Shown here: piece by piece, positions 34,672-43,249 of the stretch
Numbering within the stretch: the stretch's first letter is position 1
Layout of the letters: each line of letters opens with the position of its first letter
Assembly: GCA_018262285.1 (NCBI GenBank)
Contig: JAGTRX010000042.1
Coordinates: forward strand, 1-43,719
Reading direction: 5' to 3'
DNA from: Pseudomonadota bacterium
Lineage (GTDB): Bacteria > Pseudomonadota > Gammaproteobacteria > Burkholderiales > Rhodocyclaceae
DNA length: 43,719 nt
Program-made: the position numbers and the translations under genes
The notes under the pieces: model-generated
Database searches by the model: none
The model's input: the letters and a program-made list of their open reading frames with translations, nothing else
What the model was told of the DNA's origin: nothing

Positions 34672-35344
34672 CGGGATCGACCAGTTTGTAACCACGACCA
34701 TGCACTGTCACCAGTGGACAGCGCCCATCGGCCAGCGTCAGCGCTCGGCGCAGTTGTGAAAGCTGGGTGCGCAAGGCATCGCTCGTTTCCTGTTCTTCGC
34801 CCCACACCAGTGTTTCAAGTTCGGCACGGCTGAACAGTCGCCCCGGCTGACTCAGCATTGCCAACAGTAACTGCAAGGCTTTCGGCGGCAGCGCCAATGC
34901 TGTTTCGCACCAGGTTAACGTGCCGCTGTCGGGGTCGTACTCGAGTTGTCCCAGACGCAGGCGGGAATTGACCACCCTGCCCTGGGCGCGCTTGACCAAT
35001 GCCAGCAAGCGGGCTTCCACTTCCCTCAGCGCAAAGGGCTTGACCAAATAATCGTCGGCGCCAGCGTCAAATCCGACCAGCTTGTCTTCCAGAGTATCGC
35101 GTGCTGTCAGCATCAGAATCGGCGTGGCAAGCTGGGCATCGCGCCGCAAACGTTGTGTCAGGGTCAATCCATCGATGCCCGGCAGACCTAGATCGAGCAC
35201 AATGGCGTCGAAAGTCTGGCTGGTGGCCAAATGCAGGCCGACCAAGCCATTGGGTGCGGCATCGACACTGTGGCCGCGCGCCGCCAGATAGTCGTAAAGA
35301 TTGGCGGAAATATCAGCGTCATCTTCAACAATCAGGATTTTCAT
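34664..35344 (-). CDS. OmpR-family response regulator (PmrA/QseB-like)
   Basis: 226 residues: receiver domain with acidic pocket Glu7-Asp8-Asp9, phosphorylation site Asp51 (VLDLGLP), Thr79 and Lys101 (VKPF), then a winged-helix DNA-binding domain (about 130-222) ending VTVHGRGYKL. Predicted to bind direct repeats spaced 11 bp, as seen upstream of eptA. Starts 6 bp after the hldC stop and overlaps the kinase gene by 8 bp, so hldC, regulator and kinase are likely one message. Confidence 0.93.
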   Translation of the reverse strand: MKILIVEDDADISANLYDYLAARGHSVDAAPNGLVGLHLATSQTFDAIVLDLGLPGIDGLTLTQRLRRDAQLATPILMLTARDTLEDKLVGFDAGADDYLVKPFALREVEARLLALVKRAQGRVVNSRLRLGQLEYDPDSGTLTWCETALALPPKALQLLLAMLSQPGRLFSRAELETLVWGEEQETSDALRTQLSQLRRALTLADGRCPLVTVHGRGYKLVDPDA

Positions 35345-35350
35345 CGGAAT

Positions 35351-35848
35351 TCAGAGCAACCGAATTTTCTGCAGCAAGGCTGTGGTCGACTTCTCGTGCA
35401 GGAACGGGATGGAATGCACCGTACCACCCCAGCTTTTGACTTCGGCGCAACCGACAATCTTGTCCACCGGCCAGTCGCCACCTTTGACCAGAATGTCCGG
35501 GCGGCAGTCGATAATGCGTTGCAGCGGGGTGTCCTCGTCAAACCAGGTGACGAGTGCGACCGATTCGAGCGCTGCCATGACAGCCAGGCGATCCGCCAGG
35601 GGATTGACCGGTCGGTCGTCGCCCTTGCCCAGACGCCTGACCGAAGCATCGCTGTTGAGTGCCACCACCATGCTTTTGCCGAGTGCGGCCGCTTGCGCCA
35701 GATAGGTGACATGGCCGCGATGCAGAATGTCGAAACAGCCGTTGGTGAAAACGAGCGGATGTGGCAGTTTGGCGAGACATGCCGCCAGTTCGGCCGGCGG
35801 GCAGATTTTGGCCTCAAAAGCCGGCGCGGAATATTGCAAAGCTGACAC
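35351..35848 (-). CDS. hldC: D-glycero-beta-D-manno-heptose 1-phosphate adenylyltransferase
   Basis: Activates heptose 1-phosphate to ADP-heptose for the LPS inner core; corresponds to the C-terminal domain of E. coli HldE (RfaE2), here a stand-alone protein of 165 residues. Nucleotidyltransferase signature TNGCFDILHRGH (35-46) with His43 and His46, DILVKGGDW, and the C-terminal STTALLQKI. The start is GTG 35848, supported by GAGGA 6 nt upstream; no ATG is near. The ribosome binding site lies only a few bases after a terminator-like hairpin that follows the preceding gene, so expression may depend on read-through. Confidence 0.93.
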   Translation of the reverse strand: MSALQYSAPAFEAKICPPAELAACLAKLPHPLVFTNGCFDILHRGHVTYLAQAAALGKSMVVALNSDASVRRLGKGDDRPVNPLADRLAVMAALESVALVTWFDEDTPLQRIIDCRPDILVKGGDWPVDKIVGCAEVKSWGGTVHSIPFLHEKSTTALLQKIRLL

Positions 35849-35859
35849 CGTGAATCCTC

Positions 35860-35886
35860 AAAAAAGGGGCTTGCGTCACAAGCCCC
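35860..35886 (-). terminator. Terminator or attenuator between the Cys-rich gene and hldC
   Basis: On the minus strand, 8-bp stem GGGGCTTG/CAAGCCCC with a TGACG loop followed by six T residues. It comes 8 bp after the Cys-rich gene stop and only 11 bp before the hldC start codon, leaving no room for an hldC promoter downstream of it. Confidence 0.85.
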
Positions 35887-35894
35887 TTGCGTCA

Positions 35895-36194
35895 TTAACT
35901 ATCCTTGCCGGGCAGCCGGAAGACTGGGCGAGCCGCCAACATTTCGCCCAGACGCGTATTGGCGCTGGCAACGCAAACCTTGTAATTGGCAGCGGTCGGG
36001 CAGGACGCAGTCCCGCTGATCTTGCAACCGGCCGCTTGGCATTTCTTGCGCGCTTCGGAGGTGTCGGAACCGCTGTACTTGCAGTAATTCTTGCAGGCAT
36101 CCGAACTTCCCGAGCCGCACATGTAGCAGTTATCTGCGATTGCCGGTGTTGCGGCGAGCAGTAAAAAGGACAGCAAACCTAGCCATTTTTTCAT
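35895..36194 (-). CDS. Small exported cysteine-rich protein
   Basis: 99 residues, no family recognised. Signal peptide MKKWLGLLSFLLLAATPAIA with probable cleavage after residue 20. The mature part begins DNCYMCGSGSSDACKNYC and contains eight cysteines, enough for four disulfides, so it is expected to be a compact periplasmic or secreted protein. The last 25 residues are cysteine-free and basic. AAGGGG lies 5 nt before ATG 36194. The leader upstream contains two hairpins. Followed by a strong terminator-like hairpin and then hldC. Function unknown. Confidence 0.7.
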   Translation of the reverse strand: MKKWLGLLSFLLLAATPAIADNCYMCGSGSSDACKNYCKYSGSDTSEARKKCQAAGCKISGTASCPTAANYKVCVASANTRLGEMLAARPVFRLPGKDS

Positions 36195-36245
36195 GAGAAC
36201 CCCTTGAATGAACACGCGAACGCCGCAATCTCAAGCATAAGCTTC

Positions 36246-36292
36246 TGTCGCGCGGCATGTGCGACAGGGCAAATCCCGCAAGGGATTTGTCG
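36246..36292 (-). other. Paired hairpins in the leader of the Cys-rich gene
   Basis: Arms CAAATCCC (36270-36277) and GGGATTTG (36282-36289) form an 8-bp hairpin. TGTCGC (36246-36251) pairs with GCGACA (36261-36266). The CGACA in that arm can instead pair with TGTCG at 36288-36292, so two alternative folds exist. No T tract follows. The function, if any, is unknown. Confidence 0.4.
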
Positions 36293-36335
36293 GGAAACTA
36301 CCATGCGACCGATTGTAGGCGGGTCGATGAGAGTG

Positions 36336-36737
36336 TCAAGTGCCATCCTCTTGCCGAAACTGACCATCGACGTAGACCCAGCGCCCGCACTCCCGCACAA
36401 AACGGCTGACTTCATGCAAGCGATGGGCGCGGCCGCCAATGCGATAACGCGCCACAAATTCAACCGTCGCACTGTCAGGTCCGGTCATGGTGTGGTCTTT
36501 GATTTCCAGCCCGATCCATTTTGTTCCCGCTTCTTTCTTGAGATCGAGTTGCGGCGGGCGCGTGTCAGGGTGCCAGCTTGCCAGCAAATAAGGCTCAAGT
36601 TCGAGGGCGTAGGCGCAGTAGCGCGAGCGCATGAGCGTCTCGGCCGTTGCAGCGTCCTGACCCTGATGCAGCGGCGCGCAACAGCGTGAATAGGCATGGC
36701 CGCTGCCGCAAGGGCAGGCAAGAATGTGTTGCTTCAC
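36336..36737 (-). CDS. ychJ: YchJ-family SEC-C motif protein (UPF0225)
   Basis: 133 residues: N-terminal zinc-binding SEC-C motif CPCGSGHAYSRCC (9-21), then the NTF2-like YchJ domain (TAETLMRSRYCAYALELEPYLLASWHPDTRP, EFVARYRIGGRAHRLHEVSRFVRECGRWVYVDG). Cytoplasmic, biochemical role unknown. Its start overlaps the yicC stop by ATGA. Confidence 0.9.
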   Translation of the reverse strand: MKQHILACPCGSGHAYSRCCAPLHQGQDAATAETLMRSRYCAYALELEPYLLASWHPDTRPPQLDLKKEAGTKWIGLEIKDHTMTGPDSATVEFVARYRIGGRAHRLHEVSRFVRECGRWVYVDGQFRQEDGT

Positions 36738-37600
36738 TCCAAATTCTGGATCTGCTCGCGCATTTGCTCGATCAGCAGTTTCAATTCCATCGAGGCCTGC
36801 GAAACGGCAGTGACGGCCGACTTGGAGCCGAGGGTATTGGCTTCGCGGTTGAGTTCCTGCATGAGGAAGTCCAGCCGTTTGCCGGCAGCGCCGCCGTGTT
36901 TGAGGACGCGTTCGACTTCGTCGAGGTGAGTATTGAGGCGTGCGAGTTCTTCGGCAACGTCGATGCGATTGGCGAAAACGGCGACTTCCTGACGAATGCG
37001 CTCATCGTCAGCGGTGTTGATGGCTTCAAGCAGGCGCTGCCGCAATTTTTCGGCAAAGGTGGCCTGCGCCTGCGGAATGAGGGGGGCGACTTCGGTGACG
37101 ACGGCGCGAATGCGTGTCACGTTTTGCAGAATGATGGCTGAGAGTTTTTCGCCCTCGCGCGCCCGGCTGGCGGTGAAATCGGCCAGGGCTTCAGCTGCCA
37201 TTTCGAGTGCGGGCGCCGAGATCGCTTCCAGATCAATGGTGTCGTCGCCGAAAATTCCCGGCCACTGCAGCACCTGCGCCACCGACAAGGGCGCGGCATC
37301 CGGCAGGCTTTCATGCACCTTTGCCTGCAATACCCGGAGTTGATGCAGCTTTTCGGGCATCAGGCCATCTTGCTCGCGCTTGCCAGCCGCCACATTAAAG
37401 AACAGCCGACACTCGACTTTGCCGCGCGCAATGCGTTTGGTCAGCAGTTCGCGCAGCGGTGTTTCCAGCGCGCGCAGGTCGTCGTGAATGCGAAAGTGCA
37501 AATCCAGAAAACGCGAATTAACACCGCGCAGCTCGATTTGCAGGGCACCGCAACCTATGTCACGTGTTTTGGCCGCATAGCCAGTCATACTTTGGATCAT
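36734..37600 (-). CDS. yicC: YicC/YloC family endoribonuclease
   Basis: 288 residues: N-terminal MIQSMTGYAAKTRD and ELRGVNSRFLDLHFRIHDDLRALE, C-terminal NTHLDEVERVLKHGGAAGKRLDFLMQELNREANTLGSKS, all invariant in the family. YicC proteins are ring-forming endoribonucleases implicated in small RNA turnover. Divergent from the kinase gene across a 76-bp gap and overlapping ychJ by 4 bp. Confidence 0.94.
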   Translation of the reverse strand: MIQSMTGYAAKTRDIGCGALQIELRGVNSRFLDLHFRIHDDLRALETPLRELLTKRIARGKVECRLFFNVAAGKREQDGLMPEKLHQLRVLQAKVHESLPDAAPLSVAQVLQWPGIFGDDTIDLEAISAPALEMAAEALADFTASRAREGEKLSAIILQNVTRIRAVVTEVAPLIPQAQATFAEKLRQRLLEAINTADDERIRQEVAVFANRIDVAEELARLNTHLDEVERVLKHGGAAGKRLDFLMQELNREANTLGSKSAVTAVSQASMELKLLIEQMREQIQNLE

Positions 37601-37676
37601 GATAGTCAGATTCAGCTTTACAGGCGGGGGACAACACCCGAAAATAGTCTAAAGAACGGATCATACTTGCCCAACG

Positions 37677-38630
37677 ATGGCTCAACAAGCAAACCATGCT
37701 TTGCCAAACGGTTATCGTCTCGAGGAATACACCATCGAGCGGCAGCTTTCGCTCGGCGGTTTTTCCATTGTTTACGTGGCGCGCGATGCCGCCAACGTCG
37801 AGGTCGCCATCAAGGAATATCTGCCCAATAGCCTGGCTTTACGCGGTGAAGGGCAAACCCACCCGGTTGTCGCGCCCGAACATCTGGGGGCCTTTCGCTA
37901 CGGCATGAAATGTTTTTTCGAGGAAGGCCGGGCGCTGGCCAAGCTTTCTCATCCCAATGTGATCCGGGTGCTCAATTTTTTCCGTTCCAACGATACGGTT
38001 TATATGGTCATGGAGTATGAGCATGGCCGCACCCTGCAAGAATTCATCGTCAAGCACAAGGGACATATTTCGGAACGCTTCATCCGGGGCGTTTTCACCC
38101 GCCTCTTGAACGGTCTGCGCGAAGTGCACTCCTGCAAGCTGCTACATCTCGACCTGAAACCTTCCAATATATATCTGCGCACCGACAACACGCCGGTGCT
38201 GATCGACTTTGGTGCCGCCCGGCAAACCCTGATGAACGAGCAGCCCATCCTCAAACCCATGTATACGCCGGGCTTCGCCTCGCCGGAACATTACGGCCCA
38301 CGCCGTGATCTCGGGCCGTGGAGCGATATTTACAGTGTCGGTGCCACCATGTACGCCTGTCTTGCTGGCTCGGCGCCGCAGGCGGCCGACGGGCGCATGG
38401 AAAAGGACGAACTGACGCCGGCCATGGTGCGCTGGGAAGGGCAATATTCCGACCACCTGCTCGAAATTATCGACTGGTGCCTGAGCCTCAATCACCTTTA
38501 CCGGCCGCAAAGTGTTCTCGCCCTGCAAAAAACTCTGGTCACTGCCGTAGCCGACAACGTGCCAGTCGTTAAAAAGGAAGTTCCCACCACTTGGATCAAC
38601 CGCCTCGTCGATAAACTAAGAAACCAATGA
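37677..38630 (+). CDS. Soluble serine/threonine protein kinase
   Basis: 317-residue Hanks-type kinase without a membrane anchor or extracellular sensor domain. Visible: glycine loop LGGFSIVY (26-33), Lys46 (VAIKEYLP), catalytic HLDLKPSN (157-164) with Asp159 and Asn164, DFG Asp177, and APE-like SPEHYGPRRDLGPWSDIYSVG. The residue before the catalytic Asp is Leu, not Arg, so it is a non-RD kinase and may not need activation-loop phosphorylation. Overlaps the PP2C gene by ATGA, forming a kinase-phosphatase pair upstream of rph. Confidence 0.92.
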   Translation: MAQQANHALPNGYRLEEYTIERQLSLGGFSIVYVARDAANVEVAIKEYLPNSLALRGEGQTHPVVAPEHLGAFRYGMKCFFEEGRALAKLSHPNVIRVLNFFRSNDTVYMVMEYEHGRTLQEFIVKHKGHISERFIRGVFTRLLNGLREVHSCKLLHLDLKPSNIYLRTDNTPVLIDFGAARQTLMNEQPILKPMYTPGFASPEHYGPRRDLGPWSDIYSVGATMYACLAGSAPQAADGRMEKDELTPAMVRWEGQYSDHLLEIIDWCLSLNHLYRPQSVLALQKTLVTAVADNVPVVKKEVPTTWINRLVDKLRNQ

Positions 38631-39547
38631 AATTCACTATATTCCAGGGCAGCCTGCAAGGCGGACGCTCCAATAACGAAGACCGGATTGCCTACTGTTA
38701 TTCACGCGAGGCTTTGCTCATGGTGGTGGCCGATGGCATGGGTGGGCACCACTTTGGCGAAATTGCCGCGCAAATTGCGGCGCAGACCCTGACTGAATCA
38801 TTTCAGCGCGAAGCCAAGCCCGACATTATCGATCCCTTCCGCTTTTTGCAGCGCGGCATGAGCAATGCCCATTACGCCATTCTCGATTACTCTTTTGCCC
38901 ACAAACTCGACGACTCGCCGCGTACCACCTGTGTTGCCTGTCTGATCCAGGACAGCATCGCCTATTGGGCGCATACGGGCGATTCCCGCCTTTTCCTGAT
39001 GCGCGGCGGCAAAGTTGCCGCCCAGACGCGCGACCATTCGCGCATTCGCCTGCTGATGGAAGAAGGCGTGATTTCCGAGGCGCAAGCGGCCACCCATCCG
39101 GATCGCAACAAGATTTACAGCTGTCTGGGCGGCGATGTCGCGCCTGAAATCGATTTTTCACGCAAAACGCCGCTTGAGCGCGGCGACATTATCCTGATGT
39201 GCAGCGACGGCCTGTGGGGCGTCATGCCGGGCGAGGAGCTGGCGGTCGTCCTCAAGGGCGCCAATCTGATGCAGGCGATACCGCAAGTCATCAAGGATGC
39301 GGAGAAGCGCGGCGGGCCAAAGGGCGACAATGTCTCGGCCGTGGCCGTGTGCTGGGAGCAAAGCTATCAGGAAGGCCTGGGCGACAGCGCCATTTCGACG
39401 CAAACCATGTCGCCGGGCGAAGTTACCACCAAGCTCGAAGAATTCGGCCGTCAGCCCGGCTACAAGGCCGAAATGACCGAAGAAGAGATCGAAAAAGCGA
39501 TCGGCGAAATCCGTTCCACCATTGAAAAATACAATTCCAAAAAGTGA
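38627..39547 (+). CDS. PP2C-family protein phosphatase
   Basis: 306 residues, Mn/Mg-dependent Ser/Thr phosphatase. Visible: GRSNNEDR (13-20), metal motif ADGMGGH (35-41), [54 protein letters not shown] and [15 protein letters not shown]-terminal tail of about 60 residues (helical, Glu/Lys-rich) extends beyond the catalytic domain. It probably reverses the action of the kinase encoded just upstream. The stop overlaps the possible GTG start of rph. Confidence 0.93.
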   Translation: MKFTIFQGSLQGGRSNNEDRIAYCYSREALLMVVADGMGGHHFGEIAAQIAAQTLTESFQREAKPDIIDPFRFLQRGMSNAHYAILDYSFAHKLDDSPRTTCVACLIQDSIAYWAHTGDSRLFLMRGGKVAAQTRDHSRIRLLMEEGVISEAQAATHPDRNKIYSCLGGDVAPEIDFSRKTPLERGDIILMCSDGLWGVMPGEELAVVLKGANLMQAIPQVIKDAEKRGGPKGDNVSAVAVCWEQSYQEGLGDSAISTQTMSPGEVTTKLEEFGRQPGYKAEMTEEEIEKAIGEIRSTIEKYNSKK

Positions 39548-39552
39548 GTGTC

Positions 39553-40272
39553 ATGCGCCCCAGCCAGCGTCAGGCCGACCAGTTACGGCCGCTTGAGATT
39601 ACCCGCCATGCCACCCGTCACGCCGAAGGTTCGGTGTTGATCAGCATGGGCGACACCAAAGTGCTATGCACAGCCAGCGTCGAAGAACACGTGCCGCCCT
39701 TTTTACGTGGCAAGGGAAAAGGCTGGGTCACCGCCGAATACGGCATGCTGCCGCGTTCAACCCACACCCGCACGGCGCGCGAGGCGGCCAAAGGCAAACA
39801 GAGCGGCCGCACGCAGGAAATCCAGCGCCTGATTGGCCGTTCGCTGCGTGCCGTGATTAACCTGGAAGCGCTCGGTGAGCGTCAGATTACGCTCGATTGC
39901 GACGTGCTGCAGGCCGATGGTGGCACGCGTTGTGCCGCCATTACCGGCGCCTGGATAGCGCTCATGGATGCCTGCGACCGTTTGGTGGCCGAAGGCAAAC
40001 TGGCTGCCAATCCGGTGCGCGAGCAGGTGGCTGCCGTTTCGGTCGGCATTTATCAAGGTCAACCAGTACTCGATCTCGACTATCCGGAAGATTCGGACTG
40101 CGACACCGACATGAATGTGGTGATGACTGGTTCCGGCGGTCTGGTCGAAGTCCAGGGCACCGCCGAGGGCGAACCGTTCAGCCGCGAACAGATGAACACC
40201 CTGCTCGATCTGGCCAACAAGGGGCTGCGCCAACTGATGGTGGCGCAGAAAGTGGCGCGTCAGTCGCCATGA
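39553..40272 (+). CDS. rph: Ribonuclease PH
   Basis: Phosphorolytic 3'-5' exoribonuclease that trims tRNA 3' ends. 239 residues: [96 protein letters not shown], and [15 protein letters not shown], all family hallmarks. ATG 39553 is used; GTG 39544 overlapping the PP2C stop is an alternative. Overlaps rdgB by ATGA. Confidence 0.96.
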   Translation: MRPSQRQADQLRPLEITRHATRHAEGSVLISMGDTKVLCTASVEEHVPPFLRGKGKGWVTAEYGMLPRSTHTRTAREAAKGKQSGRTQEIQRLIGRSLRAVINLEALGERQITLDCDVLQADGGTRCAAITGAWIALMDACDRLVAEGKLAANPVREQVAAVSVGIYQGQPVLDLDYPEDSDCDTDMNVVMTGSGGLVEVQGTAEGEPFSREQMNTLLDLANKGLRQLMVAQKVARQSP

Positions 40273-40856
40273 GGCTGGTTCTAGCGTCCAACAACGCCAA
40301 AAAACTGGGCGAACTTTCTGCTATGCTGGAGCCGCTCGGTTTCGAGTTGGTGCCGCAGGGTGCGCTGGGTGTGCCGGAGGCCGAGGAACCGCACTGCACC
40401 TTTGTCGAAAATGCGCTGGCCAAGGCGCGCCACGCCGCAAAGCTCACCGGCCTGCCTGCACTGGCCGATGATTCCGGCTTGTGCGTCAGCGCGCTGGGCG
40501 GCGAGCCTGGCGTTCATTCGGCCCGCTATGCCGGCGAACCGAAATCGGATGAGCGCAACAACGCCCGCCTGTTGGCGGAACTGGCCAACCAGACTGACCG
40601 GCGCGCCCACTACGTCGCCCTGCTCGTCTTTGTGCGCCATGCCGACGATCCGCAACCCATCATCGCCGAGGGCGAGTGGCACGGCCAAGTGATTTCCGAA
40701 GCGCGCGGCAGCGGGGGTTTCGGTTACGATCCTCTCGTTCTCATCCCGGAACTGGGCCTGACTGTGGCCGAAATCGAAGCGGACGAAAAAAATCGCCGCT
40801 CGCATCGTGGCCAGGCCATGGCCAAGCTGGTCGAAAAGCTCCGTCAACTCCGTTAA
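40269..40856 (+). CDS. rdgB: Non-canonical purine NTP pyrophosphatase (RdgB/HAM1)
   Basis: Hydrolyses dITP, ITP and XTP to the monophosphates and keeps them out of DNA and RNA. 195 residues: [14 protein letters not shown] (3-16), [38 protein letters not shown] and GGFGYDPL, then [10 protein letters not shown]. Start overlaps the rph stop and the end overlaps hemW (TAATG), so rph-rdgB-hemW is translated as a coupled unit. Confidence 0.96.
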   Translation: MRLVLASNNAKKLGELSAMLEPLGFELVPQGALGVPEAEEPHCTFVENALAKARHAAKLTGLPALADDSGLCVSALGGEPGVHSARYAGEPKSDERNNARLLAELANQTDRRAHYVALLVFVRHADDPQPIIAEGEWHGQVISEARGSGGFGYDPLVLIPELGLTVAEIEADEKNRRSHRGQAMAKLVEKLRQLR

Positions 40857-42031
40857 TGCCACCAAACTTGCTGGAATTGCCGCCGCTGGCGTTGTACCTT
40901 CATTTCCCTTGGTGTGTGCGCAAGTGTCCCTATTGCGATTTCAACTCGCACCCGATGCCGGGAAAAATGCCGGAAGGGGCTTATATTCAGGCTTTGCTGG
41001 CTGATCTTGAATCCGCCCTGCCGTATCTGTCGGGAAGAAAACCGATCAGCCTTTTTCTGGGCGGTGGTACGCCCAGCCTTTTCTCGCCGGCCGCCATTGG
41101 CCGGCTGCTGGAAGCCATCCACGCCCGCCTGCCCTGGCAGGAAGGCGCTGAAATCACGATGGAAGCCAACCCCGGAACCCTCGCAGCTGCCAATTTTGCC
41201 GCCTTGCGTTCCGTCGGCATCAACCGGCTTTCGCTCGGCATCCAGAGTTTTAACGCCACTCATCTCAAAATTCTGGAGCGCATCCATACGCCGGAAGAAG
41301 CGTGCCGGGCCGCCGAACTTGCCGGCCGCCATTTCAAGCGTTTCAATCTCGACCTGATGTATGGCCTGCCGGGGCAAACGCAGGAGTTGGCACTTGCTGA
41401 CGTGGAAACGGCACTCTCCTTTGCCCCGACACACCTTTCCTGCTACCAGTTGACCCTGGAACCTGAAACCCGCTTCGGCGCTTGTCCGCCGCAGGACATG
41501 CCGGAGGATGATCTGAGCGCCGACATGCAGGAGGCCATTGAGTCCCGGCTGGCCAAGGCCGGTTTTGAACATTACGAAACTTCTGCCTTTGCCCGGCCGG
41601 GTCAGCAGTGCCAGCACAATCTCAATTACTGGCAGTTTGGCGATTATCTGGGCATTGGTGCCGGGGCGCATAGCAAATTCAGTCTGGAGGGGCGCATTTT
41701 CCGGCAGGTTCGATGGCCGCAACCTGAGGACTATCTGCAAAAGGCCGTCATCGGGCAGGCGATACAAGAGGAAAATGAGGTTGAAAAAGCCGAGTTGCCG
41801 CTTGAGTTCATGATGAACACCCTGCGCCTCAATCAGGGTTTCCCGCGCAGCCTGTTTGCGGCGCGTACCGGTTTGCCGCTGGCTGTGGTCGAGCCGGCAT
41901 TGCAGCAGGCAGTTAGCGAAGGCTGGCTGGTCATGAATGATCAACATATTGAACCGACCCGACGCGGGCGCCGTTTTCTCAATCATGTCCTCGAACGCTG
42001 GCTGCCAAACGTGGCGGAAATGACAGACTGA
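40856..42031 (+). CDS. hemW: Radical SAM protein HemW (heme chaperone)
   Basis: Heme chaperone formerly called HemN-like oxygen-independent coproporphyrinogen oxidase. 391 residues: radical SAM cluster Cys20-x3-Cys24-x2-Cys27 (WCVRKCPYCDFN), FLGGGTPSLFSPAA, EANPGTL, RLSLGIQSFN, DLMYGLPGQT and GIGAGAHSKF. It lacks the extra N-terminal region and the fourth cysteine (CxxxCxxCxC) of true HemN, which supports HemW. The start at the TAATG junction gives the usual N-terminus; the frame is open for 60 codons upstream inside rdgB. Confidence 0.95.
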   Translation: MPPNLLELPPLALYLHFPWCVRKCPYCDFNSHPMPGKMPEGAYIQALLADLESALPYLSGRKPISLFLGGGTPSLFSPAAIGRLLEAIHARLPWQEGAEITMEANPGTLAAANFAALRSVGINRLSLGIQSFNATHLKILERIHTPEEACRAAELAGRHFKRFNLDLMYGLPGQTQELALADVETALSFAPTHLSCYQLTLEPETRFGACPPQDMPEDDLSADMQEAIESRLAKAGFEHYETSAFARPGQQCQHNLNYWQFGDYLGIGAGAHSKFSLEGRIFRQVRWPQPEDYLQKAVIGQAIQEENEVEKAELPLEFMMNTLRLNQGFPRSLFAARTGLPLAVVEPALQQAVSEGWLVMNDQHIEPTRRGRRFLNHVLERWLPNVAEMTD

Positions 42032-42115
42032 AATCCGGCTTTCGCCTCTTTCCTCTTGCCCTTATTGTCTCTTTGTGTCAGATTTGTGCGCTACGAACCG
42101 CCTGAGGATATTGGA

Positions 42116-42562
42116 ATGAAACAAAACCCTGCATGGATAAGCCTTGCCCTTGCCGCCGCACTCATAGCCACCCTGCCCGCCAGCCAGGCTGCCGACGAAA
42201 AGGCCAAGCCACTCGCCAAACTGCAAGCCCCGGCCAAGGCTGCCGATGATGCCGCTTACGAAAAAAATATGGCGGCTGAACGTGCTGCTAGCGATGCGCG
42301 AGCCAAAATGTCGGAAGCAGCAAAAAAAGACGCAGAAAAGCAAAAGGCCGAACAGGATGTCGAGCAAAAGCGCAAGGACGAAGCCGCTGCTATCGAGAAG
42401 GCCAAGCAGGATACCGAGGCAGCCAAGCGCCGCGACGAAGAAAAAAGACAGGCCTGGATTGAAGAGCAGAAACGCTTGAGGGCTGAACGCCAGCGTTCCT
42501 GCCAGATCAAGCCGGTGATGAGCGACGCGGAAATTTTGAACTGCAAAAAGGTCTGGCGCTGA
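42116..42562 (+). CDS. Exported coiled-coil protein
   Basis: 148 residues. Signal peptide MKQNPAWISLALAAALIATLPASQA, probable cleavage after residue 25. The rest is a long charged helix rich in Ala, Lys, Glu and Arg (about 40-125), predicted coiled coil, then a short C-terminal piece with two cysteines (SCQIKPVMSDAEILNCKKVW) that may form a disulfide. I recognise no family; low-complexity helices of this kind give misleading database hits. GAGGATATTGGA precedes the ATG. Stands alone between hemW and a terminator. Confidence 0.7.
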   Translation: MKQNPAWISLALAAALIATLPASQAADEKAKPLAKLQAPAKAADDAAYEKNMAAERAASDARAKMSEAAKKDAEKQKAEQDVEQKRKDEAAAIEKAKQDTEAAKRRDEEKRQAWIEEQKRLRAERQRSCQIKPVMSDAEILNCKKVWR

Positions 42563-42613
42563 GTTTTGTGGTTTTGTCTGCATTCTGGCAGACACATCGA
42601 TAACTACAAACAT

Positions 42614-42634
42614 CCCTCCCCTTCAAGGGGAGGG
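42614..42634. terminator. Terminator between convergent genes
   Basis: CCCTCCCC/GGGGAGGG stem with a TTCAA loop. T residues follow (GTTGTTT) on the plus strand and the minus strand reads ATGTTTG, so it may serve both the coiled-coil gene and maf. Confidence 0.65.
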
Positions 42635-42640
42635 AGTTGT

Positions 42641-43246
42641 TTACAACACCTTGTGACCAAATCGTTTGAGCAGTTCGCCGGTTTTGCACAGCGGCAGACC
42701 CATCACGCCGTTGTAGTCGCCGGCCAGATGCTCGACAAAAAGGGCGGCGTGCCCCTGAATACCGTAGGCGCCGGCCTTGTCGCAATGTTCGCCGCTCAAC
42801 ACATAGCGGCGAATTTCTTCCGCCTCCAGGGTGCGGAAAACCACCTCGCTTTTTGACAGCACATATTCCGTCCTGTCGCCGAAATGCACGGCAACGCCCG
42901 TCAGGACGAAGTGCGCCCGGCCGGAAAGACGCTGCAGGATGGCGCTGGCGTGTTCGTCGTTATCCGGTTTGCCGATAATCTCGCCGTCGAGTTCGATGCT
43001 GGTATCTGCAGCCAACACGGGTTGCTGTATCAAATGGCGCAGAAGGACAAGTCGGCCGCCATGTTCGGCCTTGGCGCGCGCGAGACGCTCGACATAAGCA
43101 TCGGCCGCTTCACCGGGCTGGGGCGTTTCGTCGACTTCCGGATCCATGCGGGCGCCGTCGCGAAAGAGCAGGGAATCGAAGCGAACGCCGATTTGTGTCA
43201 ACAATTCCCGTCGGCGCGGGCTGCGCGAGGCAAGATAAATGCGCAT
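42641..43246 (-). CDS. maf: Maf-family nucleotide pyrophosphatase
   Basis: Hydrolyses non-canonical or pyrimidine nucleoside triphosphates. 201 residues: IYLASRSPRRRELLTQIGVRFD at the N-terminus, catalytic ADTSIELDGEIIGKP, AHFVLTGVAV and the C-terminal DKAGAYGIQGHAALFVEHLAGDYNGVMGLPL. The first-block residues place it in the YhdE/YceF-type group; the exact subfamily is not assigned. ATG 43246 has AAGGA 6 nt upstream. Follows rlmH by 3 bp. Confidence 0.94.
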   Translation of the reverse strand: MRIYLASRSPRRRELLTQIGVRFDSLLFRDGARMDPEVDETPQPGEAADAYVERLARAKAEHGGRLVLLRHLIQQPVLAADTSIELDGEIIGKPDNDEHASAILQRLSGRAHFVLTGVAVHFGDRTEYVLSKSEVVFRTLEAEEIRRYVLSGEHCDKAGAYGIQGHAALFVEHLAGDYNGVMGLPLCKTGELLKRFGHKVL

Positions 43247-43249
43247 CAA

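Noticed and set aside
37561-37566. CACGTG core as a fourth parS site
   Set aside because: The flanks (TATGT before, TTTTG after) do not form the TGTTTC/GAAACA arms; it lies within yicC.
39688-39693. CACGTG core in rph as a parS site
   Set aside because: Flanks AGAA and CCGC lack the palindromic arms.
40853-41986. 377-codon open frame on the minus strand
   Set aside because: Antisense to hemW; hemW has complete radical SAM motifs and operon overlaps, while the reverse frame has no domain.
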